Source: CAYQZD01 sp964421875 (GTDB lineage: Bacteria > Electryoneota > Tariuqbacteria > Tariuqbacterales > Tariuqbacteraceae). From it: a stretch of 42,398 nt of DNA. The notes under the pieces were generated by a model. The model saw only the letters and a program-made list of their open reading frames with translations, had not been told where the DNA came from and made no database searches. This document shows, piece by piece, positions 35,123 through 42,398 of this stretch. Location of the stretch: contig CAYQZD010000020.1 of assembly GCA_964421875.1 (NCBI GenBank), positions 1 through 42,398 of the forward strand. Reading direction: 5' to 3'. The position numbers and the translations under genes were made by a program. The stretch's first letter is position 1. Each line of letters opens with the position of its first letter.

Positions 35123-35335
35123 CTAATCCTCCGAATTTGATAAATGAAGTTTCACCGCGCCCGGCTGAAAAAACGCTCCAGAATTTGACTTTCCTGCCCC
35201 GATGCGGCTGCGATGATTATGCGCCAACGGCAGCTCGCTCTTCACTATCGCTTTATCAGGATTTATGAAGGGCCGAGCCGGCCAAAACGGCTTGGCTTCA
35301 TTCTGATATCTATTCAAAATAATTCTGTCACTCAT
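35123..35335 (-). CDS. Unknown 70-residue protein
   Basis: 70 residues, basic and apparently little structured ('NEAKPFWPARPFINPDKAIV', 'AHNHRSRIGAGKSNSG'). Not recognised. It is held real by tight packing: one base after the stop of the 450-residue gene and three bases before the next ATG, on the same strand. Composition alone would not support it. Its start has no clear ribosome binding site, as expected for coupled translation. Confidence 0.55.
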   Translation of the reverse strand: MSDRIILNRYQNEAKPFWPARPFINPDKAIVKSELPLAHNHRSRIGAGKSNSGAFFQPGAVKLHLSNSED

Positions 35336-35336
35336 G

Positions 35337-36689
35337 TTAAAGCCATAAATCGATTAAAACGGAACTCCGCAGCGGATACCCGCCGCTGTAAGCCAGCATC
35401 GCCCCCCGAACATCACTCCGCAAATCAGCCTCACCCCCAGGCTCGCCGAAAAACCGCTCAGCCTCCGCAGCCGATTCCCGCAAACCGCCTGCCAGCGCTT
35501 CCGAACGCTGCACACCGTGAGCCAGCCCGGGACGTTCCTTGAAATATTCACGGTCGAAATCGTGCCCTTCGCCTAAGCTGTCAGCGGCCCGGGCGGAAAT
35601 GTGTCCCTCGTAAACCTCATTGATAAAAGCGGTCTTATCCTCCAACTCGCTATGGAGAATAGTGTTGTCCACCAGGGAATCCCCCGTCTTCAGCCGCATA
35701 TCAACCGCCGCGTCCACTGCGAATTCCGGATCGGACTCCAGGTAATCTTCCACGAACTGCCCCTCCCCGGACAAAGCCGATGCGGCCTCTGCCCTGGCTT
35801 CCTCCCGAGCCTGTCCCTGCATCTGCCCGAAATACCGCTTGAAATCCTCCGCGTCCTCAGGACGCTGGTTGAGCATATCGACCATACCCGGACGCCGGTC
35901 CAGAAAAACCGCCGCTTCGGGATGTTCCCGAAAGAACTCTTCGTCCAGGCCGGTCTCCTCCTCGAACTTAGCCGCGGTCTTTACCGCGAATTCTTCCCTG
36001 ATGTCCTCAGAATATCCCTCCCGCGGATCGCCGGTAACCGCCTCGGCAAGTTCCGAATCTCCGGCTAAGGTATCGGCCGCGCCCCCCAGATTCAACGCCA
36101 TCATCTTAGCGGTATCTACGTCCTTCTCCAATTCACTCCGGTTCATCTCCGCATCGTAACCCAGCCGCTGCTCCGCCAAACCGGTCATCTGCGAATTCAG
36201 GTCATAATCCTCGTCCGGCTCCGAATCGAAATAACCCTCACGTAATGACTCATCCTCCGCCAGCATTTCCCCTACTTTGGGATGCTGTTTCAGGTAAATC
36301 CAGCCGGAATCCTCGCCGTAGTCAATCTTCTCCGCTTCACGGAGGTCGGTGCGCAATGCTTCCAAGGAGGGAGGCGCAGCTTGATAGCGGTTATCGATGG
36401 CTCCGTCGTTGATATGAGTCTCAGGATTGACGAAACCGTCGTAATCCCCCTTCACCACTCCGCGGAAATCCTTCAAAGGTCTGGTGCCGAACGGAGAGGG
36501 ATTCAGGAAATTTATCCCGCGGAACGATTTGTGATCCCGATTAGGGTCCTCCGCCGCCTGAACCAAACCGCTCTCCCGGCTCACATCCTTCCCCAGCAGG
36601 CGGGTGAAGCGCCGGCGGTTGTTGAGGAAATTAGCGGCGTCGCTCCGTTTCGTTAAAAATGAAGCTGATATTTCGCTGTTTGAAGCCAT
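35337..36689 (-). CDS. Acidic repeat protein, unknown
   Basis: 450 residues, strongly acidic, no signal peptide or membrane segment. At least four degenerate motifs of the form aromatic-[FL]-x3-P are seen: 'WIYLKQHPKVGEML', 'EEFFREHPEAAVFL' with 'RRPGMVDMLNQRPED', 'EDYLESDPEFAVDA' and 'REYFKERPGLAHGV'. Each is followed by a Leu-rich helix. Similar [FY]-L-x-x-[HN]-P repeats occur in unrelated hypothetical proteins. The C-terminus 'SSVLIDLWL' resembles the SFRIDLLV end of the 72-residue protein. First gene of the coupled set 35337-35123-34901. Function unknown. Confidence 0.72.
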   Translation of the reverse strand: MASNSEISASFLTKRSDAANFLNNRRRFTRLLGKDVSRESGLVQAAEDPNRDHKSFRGINFLNPSPFGTRPLKDFRGVVKGDYDGFVNPETHINDGAIDNRYQAAPPSLEALRTDLREAEKIDYGEDSGWIYLKQHPKVGEMLAEDESLREGYFDSEPDEDYDLNSQMTGLAEQRLGYDAEMNRSELEKDVDTAKMMALNLGGAADTLAGDSELAEAVTGDPREGYSEDIREEFAVKTAAKFEEETGLDEEFFREHPEAAVFLDRRPGMVDMLNQRPEDAEDFKRYFGQMQGQAREEARAEAASALSGEGQFVEDYLESDPEFAVDAAVDMRLKTGDSLVDNTILHSELEDKTAFINEVYEGHISARAADSLGEGHDFDREYFKERPGLAHGVQRSEALAGGLRESAAEAERFFGEPGGEADLRSDVRGAMLAYSGGYPLRSSVLIDLWL

Positions 36690-36747
36690 CGATTCTTAAT
36701 TAAAATAAGCAACCTTATTTCTTGTACTAATAAGAAATCATCCCATT

Positions 36748-36816
36748 GTAGGGGCGAAGCATTCTTAGTTTGTCGAGTGTGTTTATAGGGGTTTATACTG
36801 AATGCTTCGCCCCTAC
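36748..36816. repeat. Perfect 17-bp inverted repeat
   Basis: GTAGGGGCGAAGCATTC (36748-36764) and its exact complement (36800-36816), loop 35 bases. Related arms occur at ~30420-30485 and ~5784-5816. Confidence 0.8.
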
Positions 36817-36960
36817 TAAAAAACGAATAAATCAGAAATTCCGTTTAATAAAGATTGGGTGTTTTAGGATTGACAATTTCAGTGTCTTAAGAAAACCCGC
36901 CTGCAACCCGCAGCATGAAAAATAATGACTGACGTGAAAGTACTATTCTTATTACGATAG

Positions 36961-36987
36961 TAAAGAATTTTTCAATATTGTCGATAA
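36961..36987 (+). promoter_or_regulatory. Strong sigma-28-like (FliA) promoter facing the RNA
   Basis: TAAAGAAT (36961-36968), exactly 11 bases, GTCGATAA (36980-36987). It matches 6 of 8 and 7 of 8 of TAAAGTTT-N11-GCCGATAA. The -10 box is identical to that of the promoter at 31915-31941. The predicted start (~36994) falls just before the first perfect stem of the candidate RNA. No protein-coding gene lies downstream on this strand. Confidence 0.65.
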
Positions 36988-36993
36988 AAAAGT

Positions 36994-37277
36994 TAAAGGC
37001 CAACTGCAGGGCGAACGTTCCCCACCTAAAAATAAGGGAAGGGTGGTATGCCTCCGCGGCGACTGGCACTCTCCGCGGAAATATTCAGCTAAACTGAACT
37101 TCGTGGTTGGCCTTCCCCTATAAATATCCGGCAAAGTTCAGTATAGACTATAGCATAGGGTCCTTCAGCTACGCGGCTGAAGACCTTTGAGAAAACTTAC
37201 AGCTTGCCTCCCGGCGCAGCCTGAGTAAGCGGTTTATCAGTCTCTGGCTGTGTCAGGGTGAAGCTGTCGTTTCTTTG
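36994..37277 (+). ncRNA. Candidate structured non-coding RNA
   Basis: About 280 bases without a credible gene. Domain 1 (36996-37114): a perfect 9-bp closing stem AAGGCCAAC/GTTGGCCTT encloses three hairpins: 37022-37026/37042-37046 (CCACC/GGTGG), 37054-37059/37073-37078 (CCGCGG on both sides) and 37084-37088/37094-37098 (TTCAG/CTGAA), so a four-way junction. Then a 7-bp hairpin CTTCAGC/GCTGAAG (37163-37182). Domain 2 (37199-37267): perfect 7-bp ACAGCTT/AAGCTGT, inside it CGCAGCC/GGCTGTG (one G-U), then a small bulged hairpin. A short T-rich tail follows. A sigma-28-like promoter sits immediately upstream. It is not recognisable as tmRNA, RNase P, SRP, 6S or a known riboswitch by eye. Confidence 0.5.
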
Positions 37278-37304
37278 AAAAATAATTCAGGGATTAACCC
37301 GACC

Positions 37305-37577
37305 TTACAGTTCCCAAATCTGAACTGCCTGGGGCAGTCCGTAGCGGTACCAATCATTAGCAGCCCTGTCCTGCTCTTCGCGCGTAACCTCTTCATCGCG
37401 TTCTGCCTCCTCCGTTTCAGAAGCTGCGCGCCGGGGCGAGATTTCTACCCGGTCGGAGGGACTCTCGAGCTCCTCGGCCTCTTCCGCCCGCTCCGAGGGT
37501 TCCCGACCGGCTTTAATTTCCCGCTCCACCGGAGCCACAGGACCAACCCCTGGCACAGGTTCGATACTGTCAATCAT
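37305..37577 (-). CDS. Acidic Glu-rich protein with DxVEIS motif
   Basis: 90 residues. 'MIDSIEPVPGVGPVAPVE' opens it; 'SDRVEISPRRAASE' in the middle; highly acidic and Arg/Glu-rich after that; ends YGLPQAVQIWEL. The start ATG overlaps the stop of the FlgM-like gene as ATGA, so the two are coupled. FlgM-type proteins of some phyla carry a D-x-V-E-I-S motif before the sigma-binding helices; here the motif is on this gene while the helices are on its neighbour. Function otherwise unknown. Confidence 0.65.
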   Translation of the reverse strand: MIDSIEPVPGVGPVAPVEREIKAGREPSERAEEAEELESPSDRVEISPRRAASETEEAERDEEVTREEQDRAANDWYRYGLPQAVQIWEL

Positions 37578-37843
37578 TTGGAACCACCTCGCTTGATAAC
37601 TTTATCCGCGATGTCGGATAAAACATCGGGCCGGTTGTAGAAACCGCTTTTAATTCGCTGGTGAATCATCTTGGCTTTCTTAGTGTCCAGTTTCGCCTCT
37701 TCCGAAGCCGCTTCAGGCGCTTTAGTCGATTTCATCGCCCGGTTAAGAGCGCTGTCGAATTCACCTTTAGCGGGTTTGGGTTTCTCCTTGGATTCAGGCT
37801 TTGGCGCGAGACGACCGGAGCCCTGTACTTTACTTATATCCAT
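37574..37843 (-). CDS. FlgM-like anti-sigma factor
   Basis: 89 residues from the ATG at 37843 (AGGAG six bases upstream; ATGs at 37867 and 37849 are worse placed). The N-terminus is lysine/proline-rich and probably disordered. The C-terminal 'KKAKMIHQRIKSGFYNRPDV' followed by LSDIADKVI matches the FlgM pattern I-x2-R-I-x-S-G-x-Y-x4-[VL]-x2-[VI]-A-D-x-[IL], the part that binds sigma-28. FlgM holds FliA inactive until exported through the flagellar hook. The sigma-28-like promoters nearby support the call. No structural flagellar gene is in the window, so the assignment stays tentative. Confidence 0.7.
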   Translation of the reverse strand: MDISKVQGSGRLAPKPESKEKPKPAKGEFDSALNRAMKSTKAPEAASEEAKLDTKKAKMIHQRIKSGFYNRPDVLSDIADKVIKRGGSK

Positions 37844-37867
37844 GTCCATCTCCTGATTATAGCACAA

Positions 37868-38009
37868 AACTTCTTAAAATAATCCTCATAAGAGGGAGTG
37901 GGTTTGCTTGATTCAGGTCGATTTCCCATGGCAGTGGGAAATGGGCATAACCACTATGACGGGCGCATCCGTACACCCTTCAAATCTCGTGCCAATTTTT
38001 TCCAAAAGA
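37868..38009. other. Leader region of the FlgM-like gene
   Basis: A minus-strand TATAAT lies a few bases before the AGGAG of the FlgM-like gene, but no -35 box fits at 17 bases. Nothing else is recognised; no gene. Confidence 0.3.
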
Positions 38010-38043
38010 AAAAGCCGTTTAGCATAAGTTGCAAACGGCTTTT
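38010..38043 (-). terminator. Intrinsic terminator of the ClpX-like gene
   Basis: Perfect 11-bp stem AAAAGCCGTTT/AAACGGCTTTT with 12-base loop and T runs on both strands, so it can act in either direction. It separates the ClpX-like gene from the small-gene cluster. The ~200 bases between it and the gene hold nothing recognised. Confidence 0.88.
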
Positions 38044-38239
38044 TTCATTGGACTTAGAATTTATCCAAAGAAGCAGGCTATCGATTGGTTTAAAAAACCA
38101 TCCCTTCACTTTGACACCTTTTCGTTACAGCGAATTCGGGAAGAATAACCTATATCGATGAAATATCGATAATTGTGCACTGATACGATTTGGTGGCAGC
38201 AGGAGGTGAAATCTTCCCAACAACCCGGAATGAACTCCC

Positions 38240-39778
38240 TCACTTCTTCCGCTTCTTGTATGATCTCTTTATCAGTTTGTCCATATATGCTTGAGGCGAT
38301 TTCAATACATCCACCGTGACCTTGAAACTATCCGCGCCTATCAATTTCAAGCCATGCTCGTAATCCTTGAATTTCTCCTTCAAAAATTTTGCTGCGTCCT
38401 GACCCGCAGCCTCAACCTTAAACTGCCTGCGGGCCTCGGCGGTGAATTCGACCACAATTCCCGATTTCATCAAAAAATCCCGCTGAAAACCAGCTAAAGC
38501 CTCCTCTATCAGGATTTCCTCCAACGACGCCGCCGGATTCTCCACCATCACCAGCGTGACCCTGAGTTTCTTAACACCGGTTGAGGGAAGCTTCTTTTCG
38601 AACGGCATCAAAACACGTTCCATCACGGACACCAAACCCCGAGCCCCGGTCTTCTCCTTTTCAGCCCGCTCCGCGATCTCCCGCAAAGCCTCGTCGTCGA
38701 ACTCAAGCTCGATTCCATACGCGGAAAAATCCCGCTTTTTACCGGACATAACAGCGCTGCGTGGATTCTGCAAAATCTGGTAAAGACCATCCACACCCAA
38801 CTCCATCAGACAACCGATAACAGGCAGCCTGCCCACAAATTCAGACTCGAACCCGTACTTTATAAGGTCTTCGGTCCTGATATGCTCTAAATATTCACCT
38901 CCGGAAAGCGTCTTGCGCTCCTGGTCGGAAAAACCTATCTTGTTGGATTTTAAGCGGCGGCGCACAATCTCGTCCAACTTGTCGAAAGCCCCGGAAACCA
39001 CAAATAAGATGTTCCTGGTGTTAATCTTCTTGCGCGGTGCCTTACCCGTGCGTTGTGTCTCCATCACCGCTTCCATCTGAGAAGCTAAATCATGAGGAAC
39101 CTTCATATCCACCTCGGTCTCCTCCATCAGCTTCAGCAAGTTGCGCTGAACGCCGGTCCGAGAAACGTCAGGACCCCAATGCCCCATAGAGGAGGCGATT
39201 TTATCGATTTCATCGATGTAGATGATGCCGTACTCCGCCAGCTTGATGCTGCCTTTAGCCTCCTGCACCAGGTCGCGCACTAAATCCTCTACGTCGCCGC
39301 CAACATACCCCGTCTCGGAAAATTTGGTGGCGTCCCCCTTGACGAAAGGCACCCCGATTCTATCGGCTATTAGTTTTATTAAATAGGTCTTACCCACTCC
39401 GGTAGGCCCTATGAGCAGAATGTTAGACTTCACCTGGCCAATTATTTCCTCATTTTCCGGATGTTCAAGTTCATACTTCATCCGATGAAAATGAGTGCAT
39501 ATCTTGGTAGCCATAATCTCTATCGCGCGCTCCTGACCCACCACATAAAGCTGGAGGTGCTCTTCAAGTTCCTCCGGCTTCAAATCGAACTGAATCTGGT
39601 CCAACTCCTCCTCTTCGTCGTCTCCCGGCTTCCCCTCCTTGGTGCCGATGTAATCCGGTTCCGCGAAAGCCACCTTGGCGCCGTATTTTTCCTCAATGAA
39701 CTTCTTAATATCCTTCTGAATCTCTTGATGAGAGGGGATTTTGCCCTGCTCTTTGTCGGTGGCTCGTATCTGGCTCAT
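38240..39778 (-). CDS. ClpX-like AAA+ unfoldase without zinc-binding domain
   Basis: 512 residues from the ATG at 39778. Walker A 'LLIGPTGVGKTYL' (124-131), pore loop GYVG (158-161), Walker B 'IIYIDEIDKIA' (186-191), sensor region 'NILFVVSGAFDKLDE', the IGF loop (282-284) used by ClpX to dock ClpP, and 'SEFVGRLPVI' and 'KTGARGLVSVMERVL'. The N-terminal ~75 residues are acidic and lack the four cysteines of the ClpX zinc-binding domain. About 100 extra residues follow the normal ClpX end, including a segment 'GIVVEFTAEARRQF' that echoes the small domain 'GIELEFDDEALREI'. Expected role: ATP-driven unfolding for ClpP. clpP is not in the window. Confidence 0.88.
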   Translation of the reverse strand: MSQIRATDKEQGKIPSHQEIQKDIKKFIEEKYGAKVAFAEPDYIGTKEGKPGDDEEEELDQIQFDLKPEELEEHLQLYVVGQERAIEIMATKICTHFHRMKYELEHPENEEIIGQVKSNILLIGPTGVGKTYLIKLIADRIGVPFVKGDATKFSETGYVGGDVEDLVRDLVQEAKGSIKLAEYGIIYIDEIDKIASSMGHWGPDVSRTGVQRNLLKLMEETEVDMKVPHDLASQMEAVMETQRTGKAPRKKINTRNILFVVSGAFDKLDEIVRRRLKSNKIGFSDQERKTLSGGEYLEHIRTEDLIKYGFESEFVGRLPVIGCLMELGVDGLYQILQNPRSAVMSGKKRDFSAYGIELEFDDEALREIAERAEKEKTGARGLVSVMERVLMPFEKKLPSTGVKKLRVTLVMVENPAASLEEILIEEALAGFQRDFLMKSGIVVEFTAEARRQFKVEAAGQDAAKFLKEKFKDYEHGLKLIGADSFKVTVDVLKSPQAYMDKLIKRSYKKRKK

Positions 39779-40119
39779 ATTTCTATCCAAAGTTTATTAA
39801 GCGTAACTCTTTACTTATGTGAAGTTCAGCAACCCGGATTCTGTATTATCCGTTTAAAACATTCACCCTAAGGATGAATGATTTGTTTCTGAGTTTGAGC
39901 ATATCGAATTTAATGATGTGGATTCAAATACCAGTTTTAACTGATAATGTATCTGCGAAATCAGTGAAAATCAGCGTCAATCAACAATTCAAAAAATCTT
40001 TACACAGAATCTGAGATTTAAACTCTTCTTATCATCGGCTTGTTCCGCTAAAGATTAAAGCGAATCGGTTCTAAATAAATATTTTTCGGTCAAAACCATC
40101 TCCGACAATGAAAAAATAT
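39779..40119. other. Divergent intergenic region
   Basis: Separates the minus-strand ClpX-like gene from a plus-strand gene. A short hairpin CATTCA...TGAATG lies at ~39860-39880. No gene and none of the large repeat families are seen. Confidence 0.5.
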
Positions 40120-40148
40120 TTGACTTTTTCCCATAAATTGTTTATAAT
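40120..40148 (+). promoter_or_regulatory. Sigma-70-type promoter of the barrel gene
   Basis: TTGACT (40120-40125), 17-base spacer, TATAAT (40143-40148). The start point at ~40155 lies downstream of an earlier in-frame ATG at 40108, so that ATG cannot be the start from this promoter. Confidence 0.78.
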
Positions 40149-40188
40149 TTCAAATTGTAATACTATATCACCTCAACGGAGGACAATG

Positions 40189-41199
40189 ATGTCGAAATCC
40201 AAAAAACCCGTTTTATTACTAATAGGTGTGTCGTTAGTTCTGGCGCTGGCGGCGGAGATCATGGCTCAGGGAGTGGTGCAGCGGCGCCGCATTGTGCGCG
40301 AAAGGTTCAAACAGATTGAAGTCTATTTCGACGGGGGATATTTCATCAGCGGTATGGGTACTGCTGAAGACGCCCTTGACGCAGGCTACAATTCAGTCGC
40401 CTCGCTGCTCGATTCCGCCGTCGCTGTCGATGGAGGAGCGTATTCCCATTCTAAGAAGAATTTCGAAAATGAGCGTTCTATGGGTGGAGGTATCAATTAT
40501 CATATCACTCCAAATTACGGTGTAGGATTGAAGTTTATCATTACCCAGCACGACGCCTCCAGCGATGTTACATACAGCATCGATAACATCGTGACCTTTA
40601 TCCCCAACCTTGGCGATGTCATCGTCAACGTCAACCAAATGTTCAATACCATTTACCGTTACCATCAAGCCCCCATCATCGCAAACTTTTTCTACAATCT
40701 GAAACCTTTCCCCAACAGCGACAAGATGAGTCTAACCGTGGGTGGAGGTCCGGGATTGTATGTCACCTCCATAGATTTGGAATATGAATATATCAATCAC
40801 AGGTTTGATGTCAATACCCCTCCAAGGTTGAACCTTGCCGACAACTTTGTGCGCTACTATGACCGAGTGGTCTCAAAACCGATAGGAGGTTATGTCTTCG
40901 GAGGTCTCAACATCAAGGGAAGTTCTGTGATCTCACTCAGTCTTAACGCCGAATACCATTATGTCCTCGAAACCGATATTGATAAATGGCAGGAAATCAA
41001 AGACTGGCGCTCCTATCCCTTCGACAAGAACGACCCCTTTATGATCAATCCCGAAACCGAAGAACCAATAATCAATCCTGAAACCGGAGAACCTATCACC
41101 TCCGCCGATTTCTTCAATGATATCTTCTCAGGATATCGACCCGATAAATTGAACATTTCCGGCCTCAGAATCGGCGCTACGGTCTCCTTCGCCTTCTAA
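40189..41199 (+). CDS. Outer-membrane beta-barrel protein, unknown
   Basis: 336 residues. GGAGG six bases before the ATG at 40189; a second ATG directly before it is the alternative. Signal peptide to ~residue 25 ('PVLLLIGVSLVLALAAEIMA'). Mature part is beta-rich with features of small 8-stranded-type barrels: 'IEVYFDGGYFISGM', 'GGGINYHITPNYGVGLKFII', 'MSLTVGGGPGLYVTSIDLEY', and a C-terminal strand ending in Phe ('GLRIGATVSFAF'), as usual for barrel insertion. A near-tandem 'INPETEEPIINPETGEPI' loop sits near residue 305. Single-gene unit with its own promoter and terminator. Function unknown. Confidence 0.82.
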   Translation: MSKSKKPVLLLIGVSLVLALAAEIMAQGVVQRRRIVRERFKQIEVYFDGGYFISGMGTAEDALDAGYNSVASLLDSAVAVDGGAYSHSKKNFENERSMGGGINYHITPNYGVGLKFIITQHDASSDVTYSIDNIVTFIPNLGDVIVNVNQMFNTIYRYHQAPIIANFFYNLKPFPNSDKMSLTVGGGPGLYVTSIDLEYEYINHRFDVNTPPRLNLADNFVRYYDRVVSKPIGGYVFGGLNIKGSSVISLSLNAEYHYVLETDIDKWQEIKDWRSYPFDKNDPFMINPETEEPIINPETGEPITSADFFNDIFSGYRPDKLNISGLRIGATVSFAF

Positions 41200-41242
41200 A
41201 ATCCATAATACTATACTCAGATATTCTCGAAACTAATTATAT

Positions 41243-41270
41243 TCCCCGCCCCTGCCGGCGGGGATTTTTT
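41243..41270 (+). terminator. Intrinsic terminator
   Basis: Perfect 8-bp stem TCCCCGCC/GGCGGGGA, 6-base loop, six T, 44 bases after the stop of the barrel gene. Confidence 0.93.
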
Positions 41271-42215
41271 ATGAAATCCTCCAGCCTTATTCCCCCGCAC
41301 ATACGTCACAACTGTGCAGCAGAGTCCCCGCACTCTGCTGCATTATCCGCCGCAGGCGGACGAAGCAATCCTTAAGGTCAAATTATAGTCATTCTTGAAA
41401 GAATGACGGAAAAAGGATGTCATCCCCGCGACCTGTGCGCCGCACGGTGTAAAGCGGGAATCCATCTTCTTGTATTTGTATTATTTACTGGATTCCTGCT
41501 TGCGCAGGAGTGACAAATCATAGGACAACCTTTTTGGGAATCGCTATAATCAATAAGATCGCTTCGCTTCGCTCGCAATGACATAATTCGGTGGGTTAGT
41601 GGTAATTAACTAATTATTTTAACATTGATTACGTCATTCTGAACCGAGTGAAGAATCTGCGCCTTAAATATAAAGAGGCTCTTCGCTGACTTGTATGGGT
41701 AATGACAATCATAATTGAGGATACAGGGCATATTTTAACACATATAATCCCCCTTTTATCCCCCTTTAAGAAAGGGGGATAATCCGTTTTTTCCTCCTTC
41801 TGTCAAGGCTGCCCCACAATTCCCCCCTTTTCTAAAGGGGGGCAGGGGGGATTATAGAACTTGGAATAGAACCAAAACGAATTTCATATGCCTTGAAAAA
41901 CTGTATCAATTACCCACACGAAACAGCGATGAACCTATAAAGAGGAGACCCTTCACTGCTATCAGGGTGACATCCGGCTGTTTCTTCCTCCTCAGCGCAA
42001 CAAAATAAAGTTATATAGTTAAAACCATAAATCCACCCTATAACCGGAAATCGGCAACTGTCTTCCCCCCCTCCCTCCCAACAGTATGGAACTAAGAAAA
42101 AAACAAACGCCAACCCCCTGCAAACTTATTTTCAAGAAAATTGACTTTTTTAAGGAATAAATTTACATTATAAGGATATATTATCAGTGATTTTCCTGTT
42201 TAATTTCAATCGATA
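41271..42215. repeat. Gene-free kilobase made of repeats
   Basis: No gene seen. In order: GCCGCAGGCGG element (~41349); a full family D copy (41386-41555) matching 18322-18475; a family A fragment (GCTTCGCTTCGCTCGCAATGAC, ~41562-41583, shown here as its arm); a family B left arm (41633-41660); a family E copy (41745-41855) matching 25841-25945; a stretch (41907-41936) shared with bases 192-220; and a family B right arm (41945-41971). Confidence 0.75.
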
Positions 42216-42398
42216 TTGAATATTGCTAAACTAATCGCCCGGTTAAGCTTGGGAACAACCGCCCTCTGCCTTACGCTGTTCAGCGCTTTAGGCGCATCAG
42301 CCGGACTATCCCCGGACGGCAGGTATAACCTCCCCGTTCCCCAACCACACCCGGTTTACCACTATCTGGAAAGGCTCGAAACCCGGGGATTCATCGAT
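42216..42398 (+). CDS. 5' end of an exported protein, cut by the window
   Basis: 61 codons from a TTG at 42216 to the window edge. Signal peptide ('LSLGTTALCLTLFSALGASA'), then 'YNLPVPQPHPVYHYLERLE' and 'TRGFID'. The P-x-x-H-x-V-Y-x-x-[IL]-x-R-[LM]-x-x-x-G pattern is typical of the start of large outer-membrane or capsule-assembly (Wzi-like) proteins in FCB phyla. An in-frame stop lies just upstream, so the start must be the TTG or an ATT two codons later; no ribosome binding site is clear. Confidence 0.68.
   Translation, partial: MNIAKLIARLSLGTTALCLTLFSALGASAGLSPDGRYNLPVPQPHPVYHYLERLETRGFID

Noticed and set aside
37041..37059. GGGTGGTA followed by CCGCGG on the plus strand recalls a T-box
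   Set aside because: The T-box core reads UGGNACCGCG; here extra bases separate the parts, no Stem I or terminator pair is seen, and no aminoacyl-tRNA or amino-acid gene lies downstream.
37048..37092. 14-codon frame within the candidate RNA
   Set aside because: Very short, poor spacing to AAGGG, and it is embedded in paired stems.
36887..37134. Two 60-codon minus-strand frames opposite the candidate RNA
   Set aside because: No ribosome binding site; they overlap each other in different frames; low-quality composition.
40108..40188. Earlier ATG for the barrel gene
   Set aside because: It lies upstream of the TTGACT/TATAAT promoter, and the good ribosome binding site is at the later ATG.
41910..42113. 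67-codon frame in the repeat kilobase
   Set aside because: It overlaps repeat arms, starts without a ribosome binding site and has no family features.

Overview
The window looks like a chromosomal piece from an uncultivated bacterium of the FCB superphylum, in the neighbourhood of Zixibacteria, Marinimicrobia or Latescibacteria. The evidence is combined: a secreted protein with a type IX (Por) secretion C-terminal sorting domain, a DUF4835/PorD-like periplasmic protein, PorV/PorQ-like outer-membrane proteins, a BamD lipoprotein and an outer-membrane barrel, so the cell is diderm. Phylum assignment is inference; no rRNA is present. No tRNA, CRISPR array, insertion sequence or phage gene was seen.

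Region 0.3-31.4 kb is mostly one long minus-strand block of housekeeping genes. In transcription order it runs: tag; leuD-like/nth; a PorQ-like gene; outer-membrane protein/alr; murI; folC; rho; rpmE; DUF1385; yicC/gmk/rpoZ/coaBC/udg; dnaB; relA-spoT/HU/yqgF/lnt/small membrane protein; bamD/nadD; resB; and the type IX cargo protein. Two plus-strand genes interrupt it: the PorD-like gene at 27.2 kb and a small FnIII-like secreted protein at 28.5 kb. Many genes use TTG starts with good ribosome binding sites. lnt is fused in frame to an outer-membrane barrel domain.

Region 31.5-37.9 kb is the accessory part and the most interesting. It holds eleven small or low-complexity minus-strand genes, none of a confidently known family. 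They include a FlgM-like protein (anti-sigma-28 type C-terminus), a YjfB-like putative motility protein, two DxVEIS-motif proteins of flagellar-accessory style, a pair of diverged 72/82-residue helical paralogues and a 450-residue acidic repeat protein. Three sequences in or beside it match the sigma-28 (FliA) promoter pattern TAAAGTTT-N11-GCCGATAA with exact 11-base spacing. Two face a 59-residue gene. The third faces right into about 280 bases that have no gene but fold into nested perfect stems, a candidate structured RNA. I interpret the cluster as a sigma-28/motility-linked regulon of small proteins plus a non-coding RNA.

Region 38.2-42.4 kb holds a ClpX-like unfoldase without the zinc-binding domain but with the ClpP-docking IGF loop and a C-terminal extension, then a plus-strand outer-membrane barrel gene with a strong promoter, about 1 kb of repeats, and the 5' end of a further exported protein.

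Intergenic space is filled with at least six families of palindromic, non-coding interspersed repeats of 70-150 bases, some in near-identical pairs tens of kilobases apart.
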